Made by a program: the position numbers and the translations under genes
Shown: piece by piece, positions 8,398 to 18,388 of the stretch
Layout of the letters: each line of letters begins with the position of its first letter
How positions within the stretch are numbered: the stretch's first letter is position 1
Notes under the pieces: generated by a model
Told to the model about the DNA's origin: nothing
The model's input: the letters and a program-made list of their open reading frames with translations, nothing else
Database searches by the model: none
Origin: Alphaproteobacteria bacterium
GTDB taxonomy: Bacteria > Pseudomonadota > Alphaproteobacteria > Sphingomonadales > Kordiimonadaceae
DNA: 64,000 nt
Assembly: GCA_006226495.1 (NCBI GenBank)
Contig: SBGU01000058.1
Location: 33,172 to 97,171, forward strand
Direction of reading: 5' to 3'

Positions 8398-10485
8398 TCA
8401 GTGTGCCAGCATCGCAAGGAGCAGAAGCGCCACGATATTGCTGATCTTGATCATCGGGTTCACGGCCGGGCCGGCCGTATCCTTGTAGGGATCGCCAACC
8501 GTATCGCCGGTCACCGCGGCTTTGTGGGCTTCCGAGCCCTTGCCGCCATGGTTGCCATCCTCGATATATTTCTTGGCATTGTCCCAGGCACCACCACCGG
8601 CGGTCATGGACAGGGCCACGAAAAGGCCACCGACGATCACACCCAGCAGAAGCGCACCAAGGGCCGCGAAGGCGGCGGCCTGGCCCGCGATCAGTTGGAT
8701 CACGAAGAAGGTGACCACGGGTGCCGCCACCGGCAACAGACTCGGGATGATCATTTCCTTGATTGCTGTTTTGGTCAGCAGGTCGACCGACCGGGCATAA
8801 TCCGGTTTGGATGTGCCGGCCATGATGCCCGGGTTATCCCGGAACTGGGCCCGCACTTCCTCGACCACCGCACCACCGGCGCGGCCAACAGCGGTCATGC
8901 CCATCGCACCGAACAGGTACGGCAGCAAGGCACCGATGAACAGGCCCACGACCACATAGGGGTTCGACAGCGAGAAATCGACCGTCACCGAACCGAAGTA
9001 GGTCTTCAGATCAGCCGTGTAGGCGCCGAACAGCACAAGGGCCGCGAGGCCCGCAGAACCGATGGCATACCCCTTGGTAACAGCCTTGGTGGTGTTGCCA
9101 ACGGCATCCAGCGCATCGGTACGCGCCCGGACATCGTCGTCAAGACCGGCCATTTCGGCGATGCCGCCGGCGTTGTCGGTCACCGGACCATAGGCGTCGA
9201 GCGCGACCACCATGCCCGCAAGTGCCAGCATCGCGGTTGCCGCGAAACCAAGGCCCAGAAGGCCGGCAAGATTGTAGGCCGCGATGATGCCGGCACAGAT
9301 AACGATGGCCGGCAGTGCTGTTGCTTCCAGGGAGATGGCAAGGCCCTGGATCACGTTGGTGCCATGGCCGGTTTCAGAGGCCTTGGCGATCGACCGCACC
9401 GGACGATAGTCGGTGCCGGTATAATATTCGGTGATCCAGATGATGAGGCCGGTTACGGCAAGCCCGACCAGGCCGCAGTAATAGAGATCGCGACCGGTAA
9501 AGCTGGCTGCTGTGGTGGTGAAGCTGCGTTCCATGTCGCCACCCAGCGCCCAGTCCATAGCGAACCACATCACCACGGCGGACAGCACTGCCGTGACGAT
9601 GAAGCCCTTGTAAAGCGCGCCCATGATCGAGCCCGACTTGCCCAGCTTCACGAAGAAGGTGCCGATGATCGAGGTCAGGATACAGCTTCCGCCAATGGCC
9701 AGCGGCAGCGACATGATATCCGCTGCACCCGCCGTGATGAACAGGGCCGACAGCACCATGGTGGCACCGATGGTTACCACATAGGTTTCGAACAGGTCGG
9801 CCGCCATGCCGGCGCAGTCGCCCACGTTGTCGCCCACGTTGTCGGCAATCACAGCCGGGTTGCGCGGGTCGTCTTCCGGGATGCCGGCTTCGACCTTGCC
9901 GACCAGGTCGGCACCCACGTCAGCGCCCTTGGTGAAGATACCGCCACCAAGGCGTGCGAAGATCGAAATCAGCGAAGCCCCGAAACCAAGGGCCACAAGG
10001 GCGTCGATCACTTTCCGGTCGGTCGGTTCGATGCCCATGGGGCCCGTGAGAACCGCATAATAACCAGCGACGGCAAGCAGGGCCAGACCGGCCACCAGCA
10101 TGCCGGTTACGGCACCTGAGCGGAAGGACAAGGTCAGCCCCTCCTGCAGCCCGGTGCGGGCCGCTTCGGTGGTGCGCACGTTGGCTTTCACCGAAATCAG
10201 CATGCCGATATAACCGGCAGCCCCCGACAGCACGGCACCGATGACGAAGCCGATTGCCGCGAGATCGCTGATCAGGAAATAGAGCGCGATGGCAACCAGC
10301 ACGCCCACCATGGCGATGGTGCGATATTGACGGTTGAGGTATGCAGCAGCGCCCGCCTGAATGGCACTGGCGATTTCCTGCATTTTCTCGTTGCCCGCGC
10401 TCGCAGACAGAATGGACTGGCGGGTAATGATGCCGTAAACCACGGCAATAACGCCGCAGGCAATGGCGGCGTACAATACTTGCAT
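8398..10485 (-). CDS. hppA: Membrane-bound proton-translocating pyrophosphatase, K+-independent type
   Basis: A 695-residue, multi-spanning (about 16 segments) protein. The pyrophosphate-binding signature '[20 protein letters not shown]' followed by '[20 protein letters not shown]' is intact, as is the second acidic site '[20 protein letters not shown]'. In '[14 protein letters not shown]' the diagnostic position is lysine; enzymes with alanine there need K+, so this one should be K+-independent and pump H+. It couples PPi hydrolysis to proton export across the cytoplasmic membrane. It is a single-gene unit, converging on bamE. Confidence 0.97.
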   Translation of the reverse strand: MQVLYAAIACGVIAVVYGIITRQSILSASAGNEKMQEIASAIQAGAAAYLNRQYRTIAMVGVLVAIALYFLISDLAAIGFVIGAVLSGAAGYIGMLISVKANVRTTEAARTGLQEGLTLSFRSGAVTGMLVAGLALLAVAGYYAVLTGPMGIEPTDRKVIDALVALGFGASLISIFARLGGGIFTKGADVGADLVGKVEAGIPEDDPRNPAVIADNVGDNVGDCAGMAADLFETYVVTIGATMVLSALFITAGAADIMSLPLAIGGSCILTSIIGTFFVKLGKSGSIMGALYKGFIVTAVLSAVVMWFAMDWALGGDMERSFTTTAASFTGRDLYYCGLVGLAVTGLIIWITEYYTGTDYRPVRSIAKASETGHGTNVIQGLAISLEATALPAIVICAGIIAAYNLAGLLGLGFAATAMLALAGMVVALDAYGPVTDNAGGIAEMAGLDDDVRARTDALDAVGNTTKAVTKGYAIGSAGLAALVLFGAYTADLKTYFGSVTVDFSLSNPYVVVGLFIGALLPYLFGAMGMTAVGRAGGAVVEEVRAQFRDNPGIMAGTSKPDYARSVDLLTKTAIKEMIIPSLLPVAAPVVTFFVIQLIAGQAAAFAALGALLLGVIVGGLFVALSMTAGGGAWDNAKKYIEDGNHGGKGSEAHKAAVTGDTVGDPYKDTAGPAVNPMIKISNIVALLLLAMLAH

Positions 10486-10674
10486 GGGATATCCCTCCCC
10501 CTATAATTCAGACCCAAGACCTTGGGCTTTGTCCGGACGGCGATACTCCCCTACTTACCGCCCTGCCCGTCCTTATAGGCGAACCCCCTCATGACTACTC
10601 CTAACATAGGTTAGCCGTACCTGAGCTTATGGAGCATTCCAGCCAGTTGCAAGGGGCAGAAATGCGTACCAAAG
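10486..10674 (-). promoter_or_regulatory. hppA leader and promoter region
   Basis: About 190 bases upstream of hppA. A GGGGGAGGGAT ribosome site lies directly before the ATG. A small inverted repeat CTAAC-ATAG-GTTAG sits around 10601-10614, and a CCAAGACCTTGG palindrome at 10514-10525 in the leader. I cannot define the promoter boxes with confidence. Confidence 0.35.
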
Positions 10675-10708
10675 AATAAGGCGGCGCCAGACTTGTCCGC
10701 GCCGCCTC
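10675..10708 (-). terminator. Terminator after the FliL-like gene
   Basis: On the minus strand the stem AGGCGGCGC (10707-10699 side) pairs with GCGCCGCCT (10687-10679), followed by TATTCTTTGG. The 9-bp stem is strong; the T-tract is short and interrupted. It stands about 30 bases after the stop codon at 10736. Confidence 0.65.
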
Positions 10709-10735
10709 CAAACTGATATGATGCTGCCCGCCGCT

Positions 10736-11251
10736 TCAGCGCGTCAGGCGCATGGCATTCGTCACCAGAACACGCTCGACAATACCCGCCCCCAACACTT
10801 CATCCGCCTTGTCCTTCAGGACCGTACCGGCCTTGTCGACATCCAGTTCCAGCGGCGCATCTTCGCGCATCAGGTCGTTCTTGCTGATGGCGGACAGGAA
10901 GGCATGCTGCAGCCGCGGCTCGGCTTTCTTGACCGTGATCTGGTTGTCATTGCCACGGGTTTCGACGGTGATGTCGACAAAATAGTTGCCGACAAAACGG
11001 GAGCTGTCGTTCCGATGCGAATAGATGGGCACCGCCAGGCGCTCGAAGACGACTGACATCAGTTCACCCTTGGGTTTTTCCGGCTTGGCGGCATGCTCGC
11101 CATTCGCTGTGGGCTGGTCGCCGCCAGACTGCTTGCTATAGAAATAACCAAGGCCGCCACCAAGCGCGAGCCCACCCAGGAGGCCCAGCACCAGAAGCAT
11201 CTTGCCCGAGCCGCCACCCTGGCTGTCCATTTTCAGATTGTCTTCGCTCAT
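10736..11251 (-). CDS. FliL-family membrane protein outside a flagellar cluster
   Basis: A 171-residue protein with a short cytoplasmic N-terminus, one glycine-rich membrane segment (residues about 18-38, 'MLLVLGLLGGLALGGGLGYF'), a charged linker and a periplasmic domain ending 'VLGAGIVERVLVTNAMRLTR', the layout of FliL basal-body proteins. True FliL supports stator function at the flagellar motor. Here no flagellar gene is nearby: it is 21 bases after thiL at the end of the riboflavin/nusB/thiL operon. It could be a FliL-like stator-support protein or a distant relative with another role. Confidence 0.75.
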   Translation of the reverse strand: MSEDNLKMDSQGGGSGKMLLVLGLLGGLALGGGLGYFYSKQSGGDQPTANGEHAAKPEKPKGELMSVVFERLAVPIYSHRNDSSRFVGNYFVDITVETRGNDNQITVKKAEPRLQHAFLSAISKNDLMREDAPLELDVDKAGTVLKDKADEVLGAGIVERVLVTNAMRLTR

Positions 11252-11272
11252 GCCGACTTTGCTTCCTGTCGC

Positions 11273-12241
11273 TTAGAAATGTTGATAGCCCTTTCGGGCA
11301 ATGTGCACCAGCTTGCCCGCTGGATCAACCAGCCGCACGCCCAAACCTGCCTCGACCCGACCAATGCGTGTCACGCCGGTTCTGGCGTCACCTGCGAGCG
11401 CCGCAATCCGGCCGCTTAGTTCAGGTGCCGCCGTGAAAACCAGTTCATAATCGTCACCGCCCGCATAGACCAGCGACCACAGGTCCGGAGCACCATCCAG
11501 AACGTGCCGGGCCGCATCAGAGACCGGCAACGCATCCAGACTGATGGTTGCGCCAACGCCGGACGCACTGCAGATATGCCCGAGATCGGCAATCAGGCCG
11601 TCCGAGATATCGGCCGCCGCGCTCGCATGTCCCCTGATGGCCTGGCCAATCGCCACGCGTGGGGTCGGGCACTGATACCGGCCTTCAAGGACACTGTTTG
11701 TCGCCAGCTTGCCTTGCCGACACAAAAGGCCGAGGGCACCGTCCCCCAAAGTGCCGGTGACATAGATATCGTCGCCAACCCGCGCACCGCTGCGCGGTAT
11801 CATGCGGCCCGCGGGCACTTCACCTGCGGCTGTCAGGCTGATGACAAGCCCGGACTTGCTGGCCGTGGTATCACCGCCGGCAAGACATATGCCGCTGGCC
11901 TGCTGCAGGTGCTCCAGGCCACGGCAAAAGCCGGCAATCCAGTCCTCGGTGATATTTGCAGGCAGGGCAAGGCCAAGCCAGTAATGGCGTGGCGTGGCCC
12001 CCTTGGCGGCAAGATCGGACAGGTTGACCGCAAGAGCTTTGTGGCCGATGGTTTCGGCGGGATCGTCGGGCAGGAAATGCACGGCCTCGAGCAGCATGTC
12101 TTTGGTGACAACCAGGTCCATGCCCGGCGTTGGCGCAAAACAGGCGGCGTCATCCGTGAGGCCCAAGCCGGCGGGGCCTGCAAGCGGGACGAAATAGCGG
12201 GCGATCAGGTCGAATTCGCCAACTCGTTCCGTCTCGCCCAT
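11273..12241 (-). CDS. thiL: Thiamine-monophosphate kinase
   Basis: A 322-residue AIR-synthase-fold kinase. The N-terminus 'GETERVGEFDLIARYF' and the Mg/ATP-binding 'VVTKDMLLEAVHF' are followed by 'NLSDLAAKGATPRHY' and 'DISDGLIADLGHICSASGVG', all ThiL signatures. It phosphorylates thiamine monophosphate to thiamine pyrophosphate, the last step of the pathway. The nusB-thiL order, 19 bases apart, is widely conserved in proteobacteria. Confidence 0.96.
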   Translation of the reverse strand: MGETERVGEFDLIARYFVPLAGPAGLGLTDDAACFAPTPGMDLVVTKDMLLEAVHFLPDDPAETIGHKALAVNLSDLAAKGATPRHYWLGLALPANITEDWIAGFCRGLEHLQQASGICLAGGDTTASKSGLVISLTAAGEVPAGRMIPRSGARVGDDIYVTGTLGDGALGLLCRQGKLATNSVLEGRYQCPTPRVAIGQAIRGHASAAADISDGLIADLGHICSASGVGATISLDALPVSDAARHVLDGAPDLWSLVYAGGDDYELVFTAAPELSGRIAALAGDARTGVTRIGRVEAGLGVRLVDPAGKLVHIARKGYQHF

Positions 12242-12260
12242 TGTTTCCTCGTGGCCACGC

Positions 12261-12728
12261 CTAGCGCAGCGATTTCGCCAGCTTGTCCAGAACGCCGTTC
12301 ACGAACGCAGCTTCGCTCTTTTCATAGAAGGCGTGCGCGACATCGACATATTCGTTGATGATAACCGCGGTCGGCACATCAGGACGCACTGCCAGTTCAT
12401 AGGCCCCGGCACGGAAAATCGCGCGGATAATATTCTCCAGGCGCTCCAGCGGCCAATCGCTGCTCAGGCACGGCGAAATAGCCGCATCCCATTCCTCGCG
12501 GCGGCCCCAGCCACCTTCGGCAATGTCGGCGAACAGGTCCTGGTCGGCGTCCACATACTGGTCACCTTCGATTTCGGCGCCCAGGCGGTGGCGGATATAT
12601 TCCTGGATCACCACTTTAGGCTTCGGTTCGTCCGACATTTCAAGCTGATACAGCGCCTGGACGGCCGCAAGCCGGGCCGCGCTGCGCGGCCCGCCGGTTT
12701 TGTTCTTCTGTGGCTGACGCGCCATCAT
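12261..12728 (-). CDS. nusB: Transcription antitermination factor NusB
   Basis: A 155-residue all-helical RNA-binding protein: '[20 protein letters not shown]' near the N-terminus and '[20 protein letters not shown]' followed by '[11 protein letters not shown]' at the C-terminus, the two best conserved NusB stretches. NusB binds boxA RNA with S10 (NusE) and supports rRNA antitermination. Its ATG overlaps the ribH stop (ATGA), so the two are translationally coupled. Confidence 0.96.
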   Translation of the reverse strand: MMARQPQKNKTGGPRSAARLAAVQALYQLEMSDEPKPKVVIQEYIRHRLGAEIEGDQYVDADQDLFADIAEGGWGRREEWDAAISPCLSSDWPLERLENIIRAIFRAGAYELAVRPDVPTAVIINEYVDVAHAFYEKSEAAFVNGVLDKLAKSLR

Positions 12729-13165
12729 TCTACTCCAAACTTGTCTTTGAGCGCGATCATCGCGAGTGCGGCTTCAGCCGCCCCGGCGCCCTTGTTCTTT
12801 TCACTGCGTTTTGCGCGCGCCCAGGCCTGATCCCAGTCCTCGACGGTCAGGATACCGTTGCCGATGGCCAGGTTGTGCTGGAGGGTCAGGTCCTGCAGGC
12901 CCCGCGCGCTTTCGCCGCATACATAGTCATAGTGGGTGGTCTCACCCCGGATCACACAGCCAAGAGCGACATAACCATCATATTTGGCCTTGTGGCCAAT
13001 ATGCGCGAACTTGATTGCCCCCGGGATTTCAAGCGCGCCCGGCACCGCGATGCGGTCCCAGGTTGCGCCGGCGCCTTCGATGGCTTCAATGGCACCCTGC
13101 GCCAGTTCGTCGGCCAGATTGCCGTAAAAACGTGCTTCAACAAGCAGAAGATGGGGCTGTGCCAT
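12725..13165 (-). CDS. ribH: 6,7-dimethyl-8-ribityllumazine synthase
   Basis: A 146-residue lumazine synthase with '[16 protein letters not shown]', '[14 protein letters not shown]' and '[19 protein letters not shown]', the substrate and phosphate-binding strands, ending in the short helical tail. It condenses the pyrimidine product of RibD with the dihydroxybutanone phosphate made by RibB. The family length is usual. It lies 46 bases after ribB and overlaps nusB by four bases. Confidence 0.97.
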   Translation of the reverse strand: MAQPHLLLVEARFYGNLADELAQGAIEAIEGAGATWDRIAVPGALEIPGAIKFAHIGHKAKYDGYVALGCVIRGETTHYDYVCGESARGLQDLTLQHNLAIGNGILTVEDWDQAWARAKRSEKNKGAGAAEAALAMIALKDKFGVE

Positions 13166-13211
13166 AACTCAAATCCTTCAAGGGTGTCGCCGGGGTCCGA
13201 AACTCTGGGAC

Positions 13212-14318
13212 TCAGGCCGACGGAATTTCGCGCTGTTCTACGATATCGAGGCCATATCCTTCAAGGCCAACAATATGGCTGGGCGTATTTGAATAGAGAA
13301 TCATGTGTGCGACCCCCAGGTCGCGCAGGATCTGGGCACCGATACCATATTCTTTCAGCGCCCCCGGGCCTTTGTCGCCGCCGGCTTCCTTCGGCTTCAG
13401 AAGGTCCGACGGTCGCATGGCGATCATGCCGGGGAACAGCACCACTACGCCCCTGCCCTCGGCCTCGATCGCGCCCATGGCGCGGTCAAGCTGGCCGGTG
13501 CGGGCATGGTCCATGCCCAGAAGGTCCTCAAACGGGTTCAGCGAATGCATGCGCACAGGCGTCGGCTTTTCAGCCTCGATGCTGCCAAGCTTCAGCGCCA
13601 CGGTTTCACGGCGGTCGGCGTCTGCCTTGTAGACGATGACCTGCCATTCATGGCCGCTGCGGCGTTTGAAGCTGGATTGCGACACACGGTGAATCAGCAC
13701 ATCGTTTTTCAGACGATAGGCGATCAGGTCGCGGATGGTCGCGATCTTGAGGCCATGTTCCTGCGCAAACGGCACAAGGTCGGTCAGGCGTGCCATCGTG
13801 CCGTCTTCGTTCATGATCTCGCAGATCACCGCAGACGGGTTCAGGCCGGCCAGACGCGAGATATCGACCGATGCCTCGGTATGGCCGGCGCGCACCAGCA
13901 CGCCGCCGTCGCGGGCGATCAGCGGGAACACATGGCCCGGGGTCGCGATATCTTCCTTGCCCTTGCTGGCATCGATGGCCACTGCAACCGTGCGGGCGCG
14001 GTCGGCGGCCGAAATACCCGTGGTGACGCCGGTTTTGGCTTCGATCGACACGGTAAAGGCGGTCTGGTGCCGGGTTTCGTTGTTGCTGCTCATCAGCGGC
14101 AGGCCAAGCTGTTCGACACGCTCGCGGCTCAGCGGCAGGCAGATCAGGCCACGGCCATATTTGGCCATGAAGTTGATGGCTTCAGGCGTTGCCATCTGGG
14201 CCGGGATGATCAGGTCGCCTTCGTTTTCCCGATCTTCATCATCGACCAGGATATACATTTTGCCATTGCGGGCGTCTTCGATGACATCCTCGATCGGCGA
14301 AAGGAACGATTTGGGCAC
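13212..14318 (-). CDS. ribB: 3,4-dihydroxy-2-butanone-4-phosphate synthase with degenerate GTP cyclohydrolase II domain (RibBX type)
   Basis: A 368-residue two-domain protein. Residues about 1-205 are an intact DHBP synthase, with the acidic metal motif 'VDDEDRENEGDLI' at about 25-37 and 'ITTGISAADRARTV'-type substrate loop. Residues about 210-365 align with GTP cyclohydrolase II, but the zinc site (normally C-x10-C-x-C in 'CLTGDVFGSLRCDC') is replaced by 'LNPFEDLLGMDHARTG', with no cysteines, so that activity should be lost. Such RibBX fusions occur in rhizobia and other alphaproteobacteria. A separate RibA is expected elsewhere in the genome. The gene makes one of the two riboflavin precursors within the rib operon. 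Confidence 0.93.
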   Translation of the reverse strand: MPKSFLSPIEDVIEDARNGKMYILVDDEDRENEGDLIIPAQMATPEAINFMAKYGRGLICLPLSRERVEQLGLPLMSSNNETRHQTAFTVSIEAKTGVTTGISAADRARTVAVAIDASKGKEDIATPGHVFPLIARDGGVLVRAGHTEASVDISRLAGLNPSAVICEIMNEDGTMARLTDLVPFAQEHGLKIATIRDLIAYRLKNDVLIHRVSQSSFKRRSGHEWQVIVYKADADRRETVALKLGSIEAEKPTPVRMHSLNPFEDLLGMDHARTGQLDRAMGAIEAEGRGVVVLFPGMIAMRPSDLLKPKEAGGDKGPGALKEYGIGAQILRDLGVAHMILYSNTPSHIVGLEGYGLDIVEQREIPSA

Positions 14319-14323
14319 GATGC

Positions 14324-14923
14324 TCAGCCTCTTGTCTGCAGGCGCGCGACATACCGCGCCAGAATATCGAATTCCACATTCACCCGGTCGCCGGCCTTGC
14401 TGGCGCGGAAGCTGGTCACGGCCTGGGTGTGCGGGATCAGGTTGATCGAAAAACGGGTCTGGTCGCCTTCGTCGGCCACGGCATTCACGGTCAGCGACGC
14501 CCCGTTGATGGTGATACTGCCCTTCTGGGCGACAAACCGGCCAAGGGCTGCGGGCACGGCAACATCCATGACCACCGAATCGCCCAGCGCATCGAACCGC
14601 ACAATGGTGCCGACACAGTCGACATGGCCGGTGACGATATGGCCACCCAGCTCGTCACCCAGCTTCAGCGACCGTTCGAGGTTCACGAGGCTGCCGTTGG
14701 TCCAGGCGCCCAGGTTGGTAACCTTCAGGGTTTCGGCGGACACGTCGGCGGCGAACCAGCCGGCGCCCTTGTCGACCACGGTCAGGCACACACCCTCACA
14801 CGCAATGGATGCGCCAATATCGACCCGCGCCATGTCATAGGCGGTTTCGATGGTGACATGCCTGTCCGCATCACCCTCTACCGCTTTCACGCGGCCTACG
14901 TCTGTTACAATCCCGGTAAACAT
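14324..14923 (-). CDS. ribE: Riboflavin synthase, alpha chain
   Basis: A 199-residue protein with the duplicated lumazine-binding barrel: 'MFTGIVTDVGRVKAV' start, 'IACEGVCLTVVD' in the first half and 'GSITINGASLTVNAV' in the second, with 'GHIVTGHVDCVGTI' between. It disproportionates two lumazines into riboflavin and the pyrimidine precursor. Five bases separate it from ribB and nine from ribD. Confidence 0.96.
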   Translation of the reverse strand: MFTGIVTDVGRVKAVEGDADRHVTIETAYDMARVDIGASIACEGVCLTVVDKGAGWFAADVSAETLKVTNLGAWTNGSLVNLERSLKLGDELGGHIVTGHVDCVGTIVRFDALGDSVVMDVAVPAALGRFVAQKGSITINGASLTVNAVADEGDQTRFSINLIPHTQAVTSFRASKAGDRVNVEFDILARYVARLQTRG

Positions 14924-14932
14924 GGGCCCCAG

Positions 14933-16030
14933 TTACTCCGCCTTCTCATAGGATGCAAGGATATCCGCGCCAAGGCGCCGAATATGTTTGAGCCTTAGAT
15001 GGGGCGCTGCCCCAAGGCTGGCAAGGGCGAGCGGGCCGATTGCCGGCACACCGTCGCCGCCGATCAGTTTGGGCGCCGAAAAATGCTCGACCCGGTCGAC
15101 AAGGCCGGCTTTCAGGAACGACGCATGCACCTGCCCGCCGCCTTCCACGAGCACCCGCGTGAGTTCCCGGTCTGCGAGCGCGGCGGCAACGGCGCCAAGG
15201 TCGCTCGGGTCCTCAAGCGCGATCAACTCCACGCCCCAGTCTTCATAGGCGTCGGCCCGGTCCATCGCGGCCTGCGAGGTAATGATCCAGGTCGGGATCT
15301 CGCACGCCGTGGCGACAATATTGCTGTCCGTCGGGGTGCGCAGTTGCCGGTCCAGGACCACCCGTACCGGCGACCGTGCGGAAAGACCCGGCAGGCGACA
15401 GTCGAGGGTCGGATTGTCGGCCAGCACGGTGTTGATACCCATAAGAATGGCGTCATGGTTGGCGCGCAACCAATGGCCATAGTGCCGAGCCTCCGGCCCG
15501 GTGATCCACTTGCTGGCACCGTTCCCAAGCGCGATGCGGCCATCAAGGCTGCTGGCCAGTTTCAGGGTGAAGAGCGGCCGGTTCTCCGTGACCTTCAGGA
15601 AAAAGCCCTGGTTCAAGGCGGTCGCTTCAGCCGACAGCACGCCTTCCGTAACCTCGATGCCCGCCGCGCGCAGCTTGGCGTTGCCGCCCCCTGCCACACG
15701 GGGGTCCGGGTCGGTGACAGCCACCACCACGCGCGCGACACCTGCGGCCACCAGTGCGTCGGCACAAGGGCCGGTCTTGCCGGTATGGGCACAGGGTTCG
15801 AGGGTAACATAGGCCGTGGCACCACGTGCCAGGCTGCCCGCAGCATCAAGCGCCACACGTTCGGCATGCGGCCTGCCGCCCGGCATGGTATGGCCGCGCG
15901 CAATGATAATGCCGTCTTTGACAAGGACACAGCCCACCGCCGGATTGGGGGCGGTACGGCCAAGGCCGCGCCGGGCCAGGCCCAGCGCGTGCCGCATGAA
16001 CAATAGGTCGAGTTTCGCCTGTTGGGTCAC
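14933..16030 (-). CDS. ribD: Bifunctional pyrimidine deaminase/reductase RibD
   Basis: A 365-residue protein. The N-terminal deaminase domain has the zinc ligands 'HAE' in 'GRPHAERVALD' and 'PCAHTGKTGPC'. The C-terminal reductase domain (about 150-360) starts 'RPLFTLKLASSLDGRIALGN' and contains 'EGGGQVHASFLKAGLVD' for NADPH and substrate. It catalyses the second and third steps after GTP opening. It starts with GTG immediately after the nrdR stop codon with no spacer, implying coupled translation. Confidence 0.96.
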   Translation of the reverse strand: MTQQAKLDLLFMRHALGLARRGLGRTAPNPAVGCVLVKDGIIIARGHTMPGGRPHAERVALDAAGSLARGATAYVTLEPCAHTGKTGPCADALVAAGVARVVVAVTDPDPRVAGGGNAKLRAAGIEVTEGVLSAEATALNQGFFLKVTENRPLFTLKLASSLDGRIALGNGASKWITGPEARHYGHWLRANHDAILMGINTVLADNPTLDCRLPGLSARSPVRVVLDRQLRTPTDSNIVATACEIPTWIITSQAAMDRADAYEDWGVELIALEDPSDLGAVAAALADRELTRVLVEGGGQVHASFLKAGLVDRVEHFSAPKLIGGDGVPAIGPLALASLGAAPHLRLKHIRRLGADILASYEKAE

Positions 16031-16522
16031 TCAGGACTCCTCGCGATACTCCTCGTCGTGGAATTCTTCTTCCGCGCCGCCCATCTTGCCGAGGAATTTT
16101 TCAAAGTCGGACGCTTCGCGGAAGTTGCGGTAGACGGATGCATAGCGGACATAGGCCACCTGATCGAGGCTTTCGAGGCCTTCCATCACCAGCTTGCCAA
16201 TCTGGTCAGACTGAATGTCGCTTTCGCCCATCGATTCCAGCCGCCGCACGATACCGTTGATCATGCGTTCGACACGCTCAGGGTCGACCGCGCGTTTCCT
16301 GAGCGCGATATCAAGGGAGCGTTCAAGCTTTTCGCGCTCGAACGGAACCCTGCGGCCGGTTTTCTTGACCACGGTCAGTTCGCGCAACTGGACCCGTTCG
16401 AAAGTGGTGAAACGCGCGCCACAGGCCGGGCAGAAACGGCGGCGGCGGATGGCCGACTTGTCGTCGGTCGGACGTGAGTCTTTAACCTGTGTGTCGTCGT
16501 TCTGACAAAACGGACAGCGCAT
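16031..16522 (-). CDS. nrdR: Transcriptional repressor NrdR
   Basis: A 163-residue regulator: zinc ribbon '[13 protein letters not shown]' with '[17 protein letters not shown]', then an ATP-cone domain ('[20 protein letters not shown]'). NrdR senses ATP/dATP and represses ribonucleotide reductase genes. I chose the ATG at 16522 because AAGGGGG precedes it and the family begins exactly MxCPFC. The C-terminal tail is acidic. It stands between glyA (78 bases upstream) and ribD, a frequent alphaproteobacterial order. Confidence 0.96.
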   Translation of the reverse strand: MRCPFCQNDDTQVKDSRPTDDKSAIRRRRFCPACGARFTTFERVQLRELTVVKKTGRRVPFEREKLERSLDIALRKRAVDPERVERMINGIVRRLESMGESDIQSDQIGKLVMEGLESLDQVAYVRYASVYRNFREASDFEKFLGKMGGAEEEFHDEEYREES

Positions 16523-16600
16523 ATCGCCCCCTTTTAAACCCCCTGGAATTTGCGACCGGGATACAGCCGCGAACGGCTGCATCCAGATTTCGGGGCCAGC

Positions 16601-17893
16601 TTAGCCCAATTCACTATAGATGGGGAAGCGTTCACAGAGCGAGGCGACTTTTGCGCGCACGCTGGCTTCTGCGGCTTCGTTGTTTTCCGGGTTGGCGGCA
16701 AGGCCGTCCAGCACTTCGGTGATCATGTCCGCGATCTGGGTAAATTCCGCAGTGCCGAAGCCGCGGGTGGTGCCCGCCGGCGTGCCCAGGCGAATGCCGG
16801 ACGTGATGAAAGGCTTTTCGGGGTCGAACGGCACACCGTTCTTGTTGCAGGTCATCTGCGCGCGTTCAAGCGCCTCATCAGCCGCCTTGCCGGTCAGCCC
16901 CTTGGGCCGCAAGTCCACCAGCACCACATGGGTGTCGGTACCGCCCGAGACAATGTCGAAGCCTTTTTCCTTGAGGCGGGCCGCCAGCACCTTGGCGTTT
17001 TCAATAACCTGTACGGCATAGCCCTTGAATTCGGGGCGCAGCGCCTCACCGAAGGCAACGGCCTTGGCGGCGATCACATGCATGAGCGGACCGCCCTGCA
17101 GGCCCGGGAATACGGCCGAGTTGATTTTCTTCGACACATCTTCCCGGTTGGTCAGGATCATGCCACCGCGCGGACCACGCAGGGTCTTGTGGGTGGTGGT
17201 GGTCACCACGTCGGCATGCTCGAGCGGGTTCGGGTGTGCGCCACCGGCCACGAGCCCGGCAAAGTGCGCCATATCGACCATCAGGTAGGCACCGACGCTG
17301 TCTGCGATTTCACGGAAGCGGGCAAAGTCGATGACACGGGGATAAGCCGAACCGCCGGCAATGATGATCGCCGGTTTATGCTCAAGCGCCATTTCGGCAA
17401 CCTGGTCATAATCAATGAGGGCATCTTCACGGCGCACGCCATATTGAACAGCATTGAACCATTTGCCCGAAAGCGCAGGCGCCGCACCGTGGGTCAGGTG
17501 ACCACCGGCATCGAGCGACATGCCCATGATGGTATCGCCGGGCTTGCACAGCGCCAACATCACCGCGCCGTTGGCCTGCGCGCCCGAATGCGGCTGCACA
17601 TTCACGAAACCGGCGCCAAACAGTTCCTTCGCGCGTTCGATGGCCAGGCTTTCCGCAATATCGACATGGTGGCAGCCCTGGTAATAGCGGCGACCGGCAT
17701 AGCCTTCGGCATATTTGTTGGTGAGCACGGAGCCCTGGGCTTCAAGCACAGCACGGCTGACGATATTTTCCGACGCGATCAGTTCGATCTGGTCCTGCTG
17801 GCGCTTCAGTTCCCCGGTCAGGGACGCGAGCAATTCGGGATCGGTTTCAGCGAGGCTTGCGGTGAAGAAGCCCGGTTGGGTGAAGTTGGTCAT
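16601..17893 (-). CDS. glyA: Serine hydroxymethyltransferase
   Basis: A 430-residue PLP enzyme of full length. '[20 protein letters not shown]' is the N-terminal signature; the PLP lysine is in '[19 protein letters not shown]'. It converts serine plus tetrahydrofolate to glycine and methylene-tetrahydrofolate in the cytosol. It lies between rpiB and nrdR on the same strand, 51 bases from rpiB. Confidence 0.98.
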   Translation of the reverse strand: MTNFTQPGFFTASLAETDPELLASLTGELKRQQDQIELIASENIVSRAVLEAQGSVLTNKYAEGYAGRRYYQGCHHVDIAESLAIERAKELFGAGFVNVQPHSGAQANGAVMLALCKPGDTIMGMSLDAGGHLTHGAAPALSGKWFNAVQYGVRREDALIDYDQVAEMALEHKPAIIIAGGSAYPRVIDFARFREIADSVGAYLMVDMAHFAGLVAGGAHPNPLEHADVVTTTTHKTLRGPRGGMILTNREDVSKKINSAVFPGLQGGPLMHVIAAKAVAFGEALRPEFKGYAVQVIENAKVLAARLKEKGFDIVSGGTDTHVVLVDLRPKGLTGKAADEALERAQMTCNKNGVPFDPEKPFITSGIRLGTPAGTTRGFGTAEFTQIADMITEVLDGLAANPENNEAAEASVRAKVASLCERFPIYSELG

Positions 17894-17944
17894 TGGCGAT
17901 AACCCCTCGGCACAATGGATGATGGATGCGGACGTTGGCTTGGT

Positions 17945-18388
17945 TTAGTCGGTGGCGCCGAGTTTGTCGACCCGCCTTTGATGGCGGCCACCTTCAAAGT
18001 CTGTATTCAGAAAATTGTCGAGGCAGTCCTTTGCAACTTCAGGGCCGATAAGGCGCGCGCCAAGCGCGAGCACATTGGCATCATTATGCTGGCGCGACAG
18101 TTTGGCCATCAGGCCGCTTTGGCACAGGGCCGCGCGCACAGCCGGGTTCCTGTTGGCTGCGATCGAAATGCCGATGCCCGAACCACAGACCACGATACCA
18201 CGCTTCACTTTGCCACCGGCAATCGCATCGCCCATGGCGAGCCCATAATCGGGATAGTCAACCGAGTCCGGGCCATGGGTACCAAGATCGAGCACACCAA
18301 AGCCAAGCCCTTCAAGTTCTTGTTTAATATATTCTTTCAGGTCGTAGCCTGCGTGGTCGCTTGCAACGGCGATGGTTTCAGCGGTCAT
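17945..18388 (-). CDS. rpiB: Ribose-5-phosphate isomerase B
   Basis: A 147-residue RpiB/LacAB-family protein: 'IAVASDHAGYDLKEYIKQEL' at the start, the active-site segment 'GIVVCGSGIGISIAANR' with catalytic Cys, and 'RQHNDANVLALGARLIG' with the conserved histidine. It interconverts ribulose-5- and ribose-5-phosphate. The rpiB-glyA pair is conserved in alphaproteobacteria and this appears to be the first gene of the glyA-rib-nusB-thiL run. Confidence 0.96.
   Translation of the reverse strand: MTAETIAVASDHAGYDLKEYIKQELEGLGFGVLDLGTHGPDSVDYPDYGLAMGDAIAGGKVKRGIVVCGSGIGISIAANRNPAVRAALCQSGLMAKLSRQHNDANVLALGARLIGPEVAKDCLDNFLNTDFEGGRHQRRVDKLGATD

Noticed and set aside
8401..10119. A 572-codon open frame on the plus strand, antisense to the pyrophosphatase gene
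   Set aside because: It is rich in His, Arg and Gln with no domain pattern, and mirrors a highly conserved gene in GC-rich DNA; such antisense frames are common by chance.
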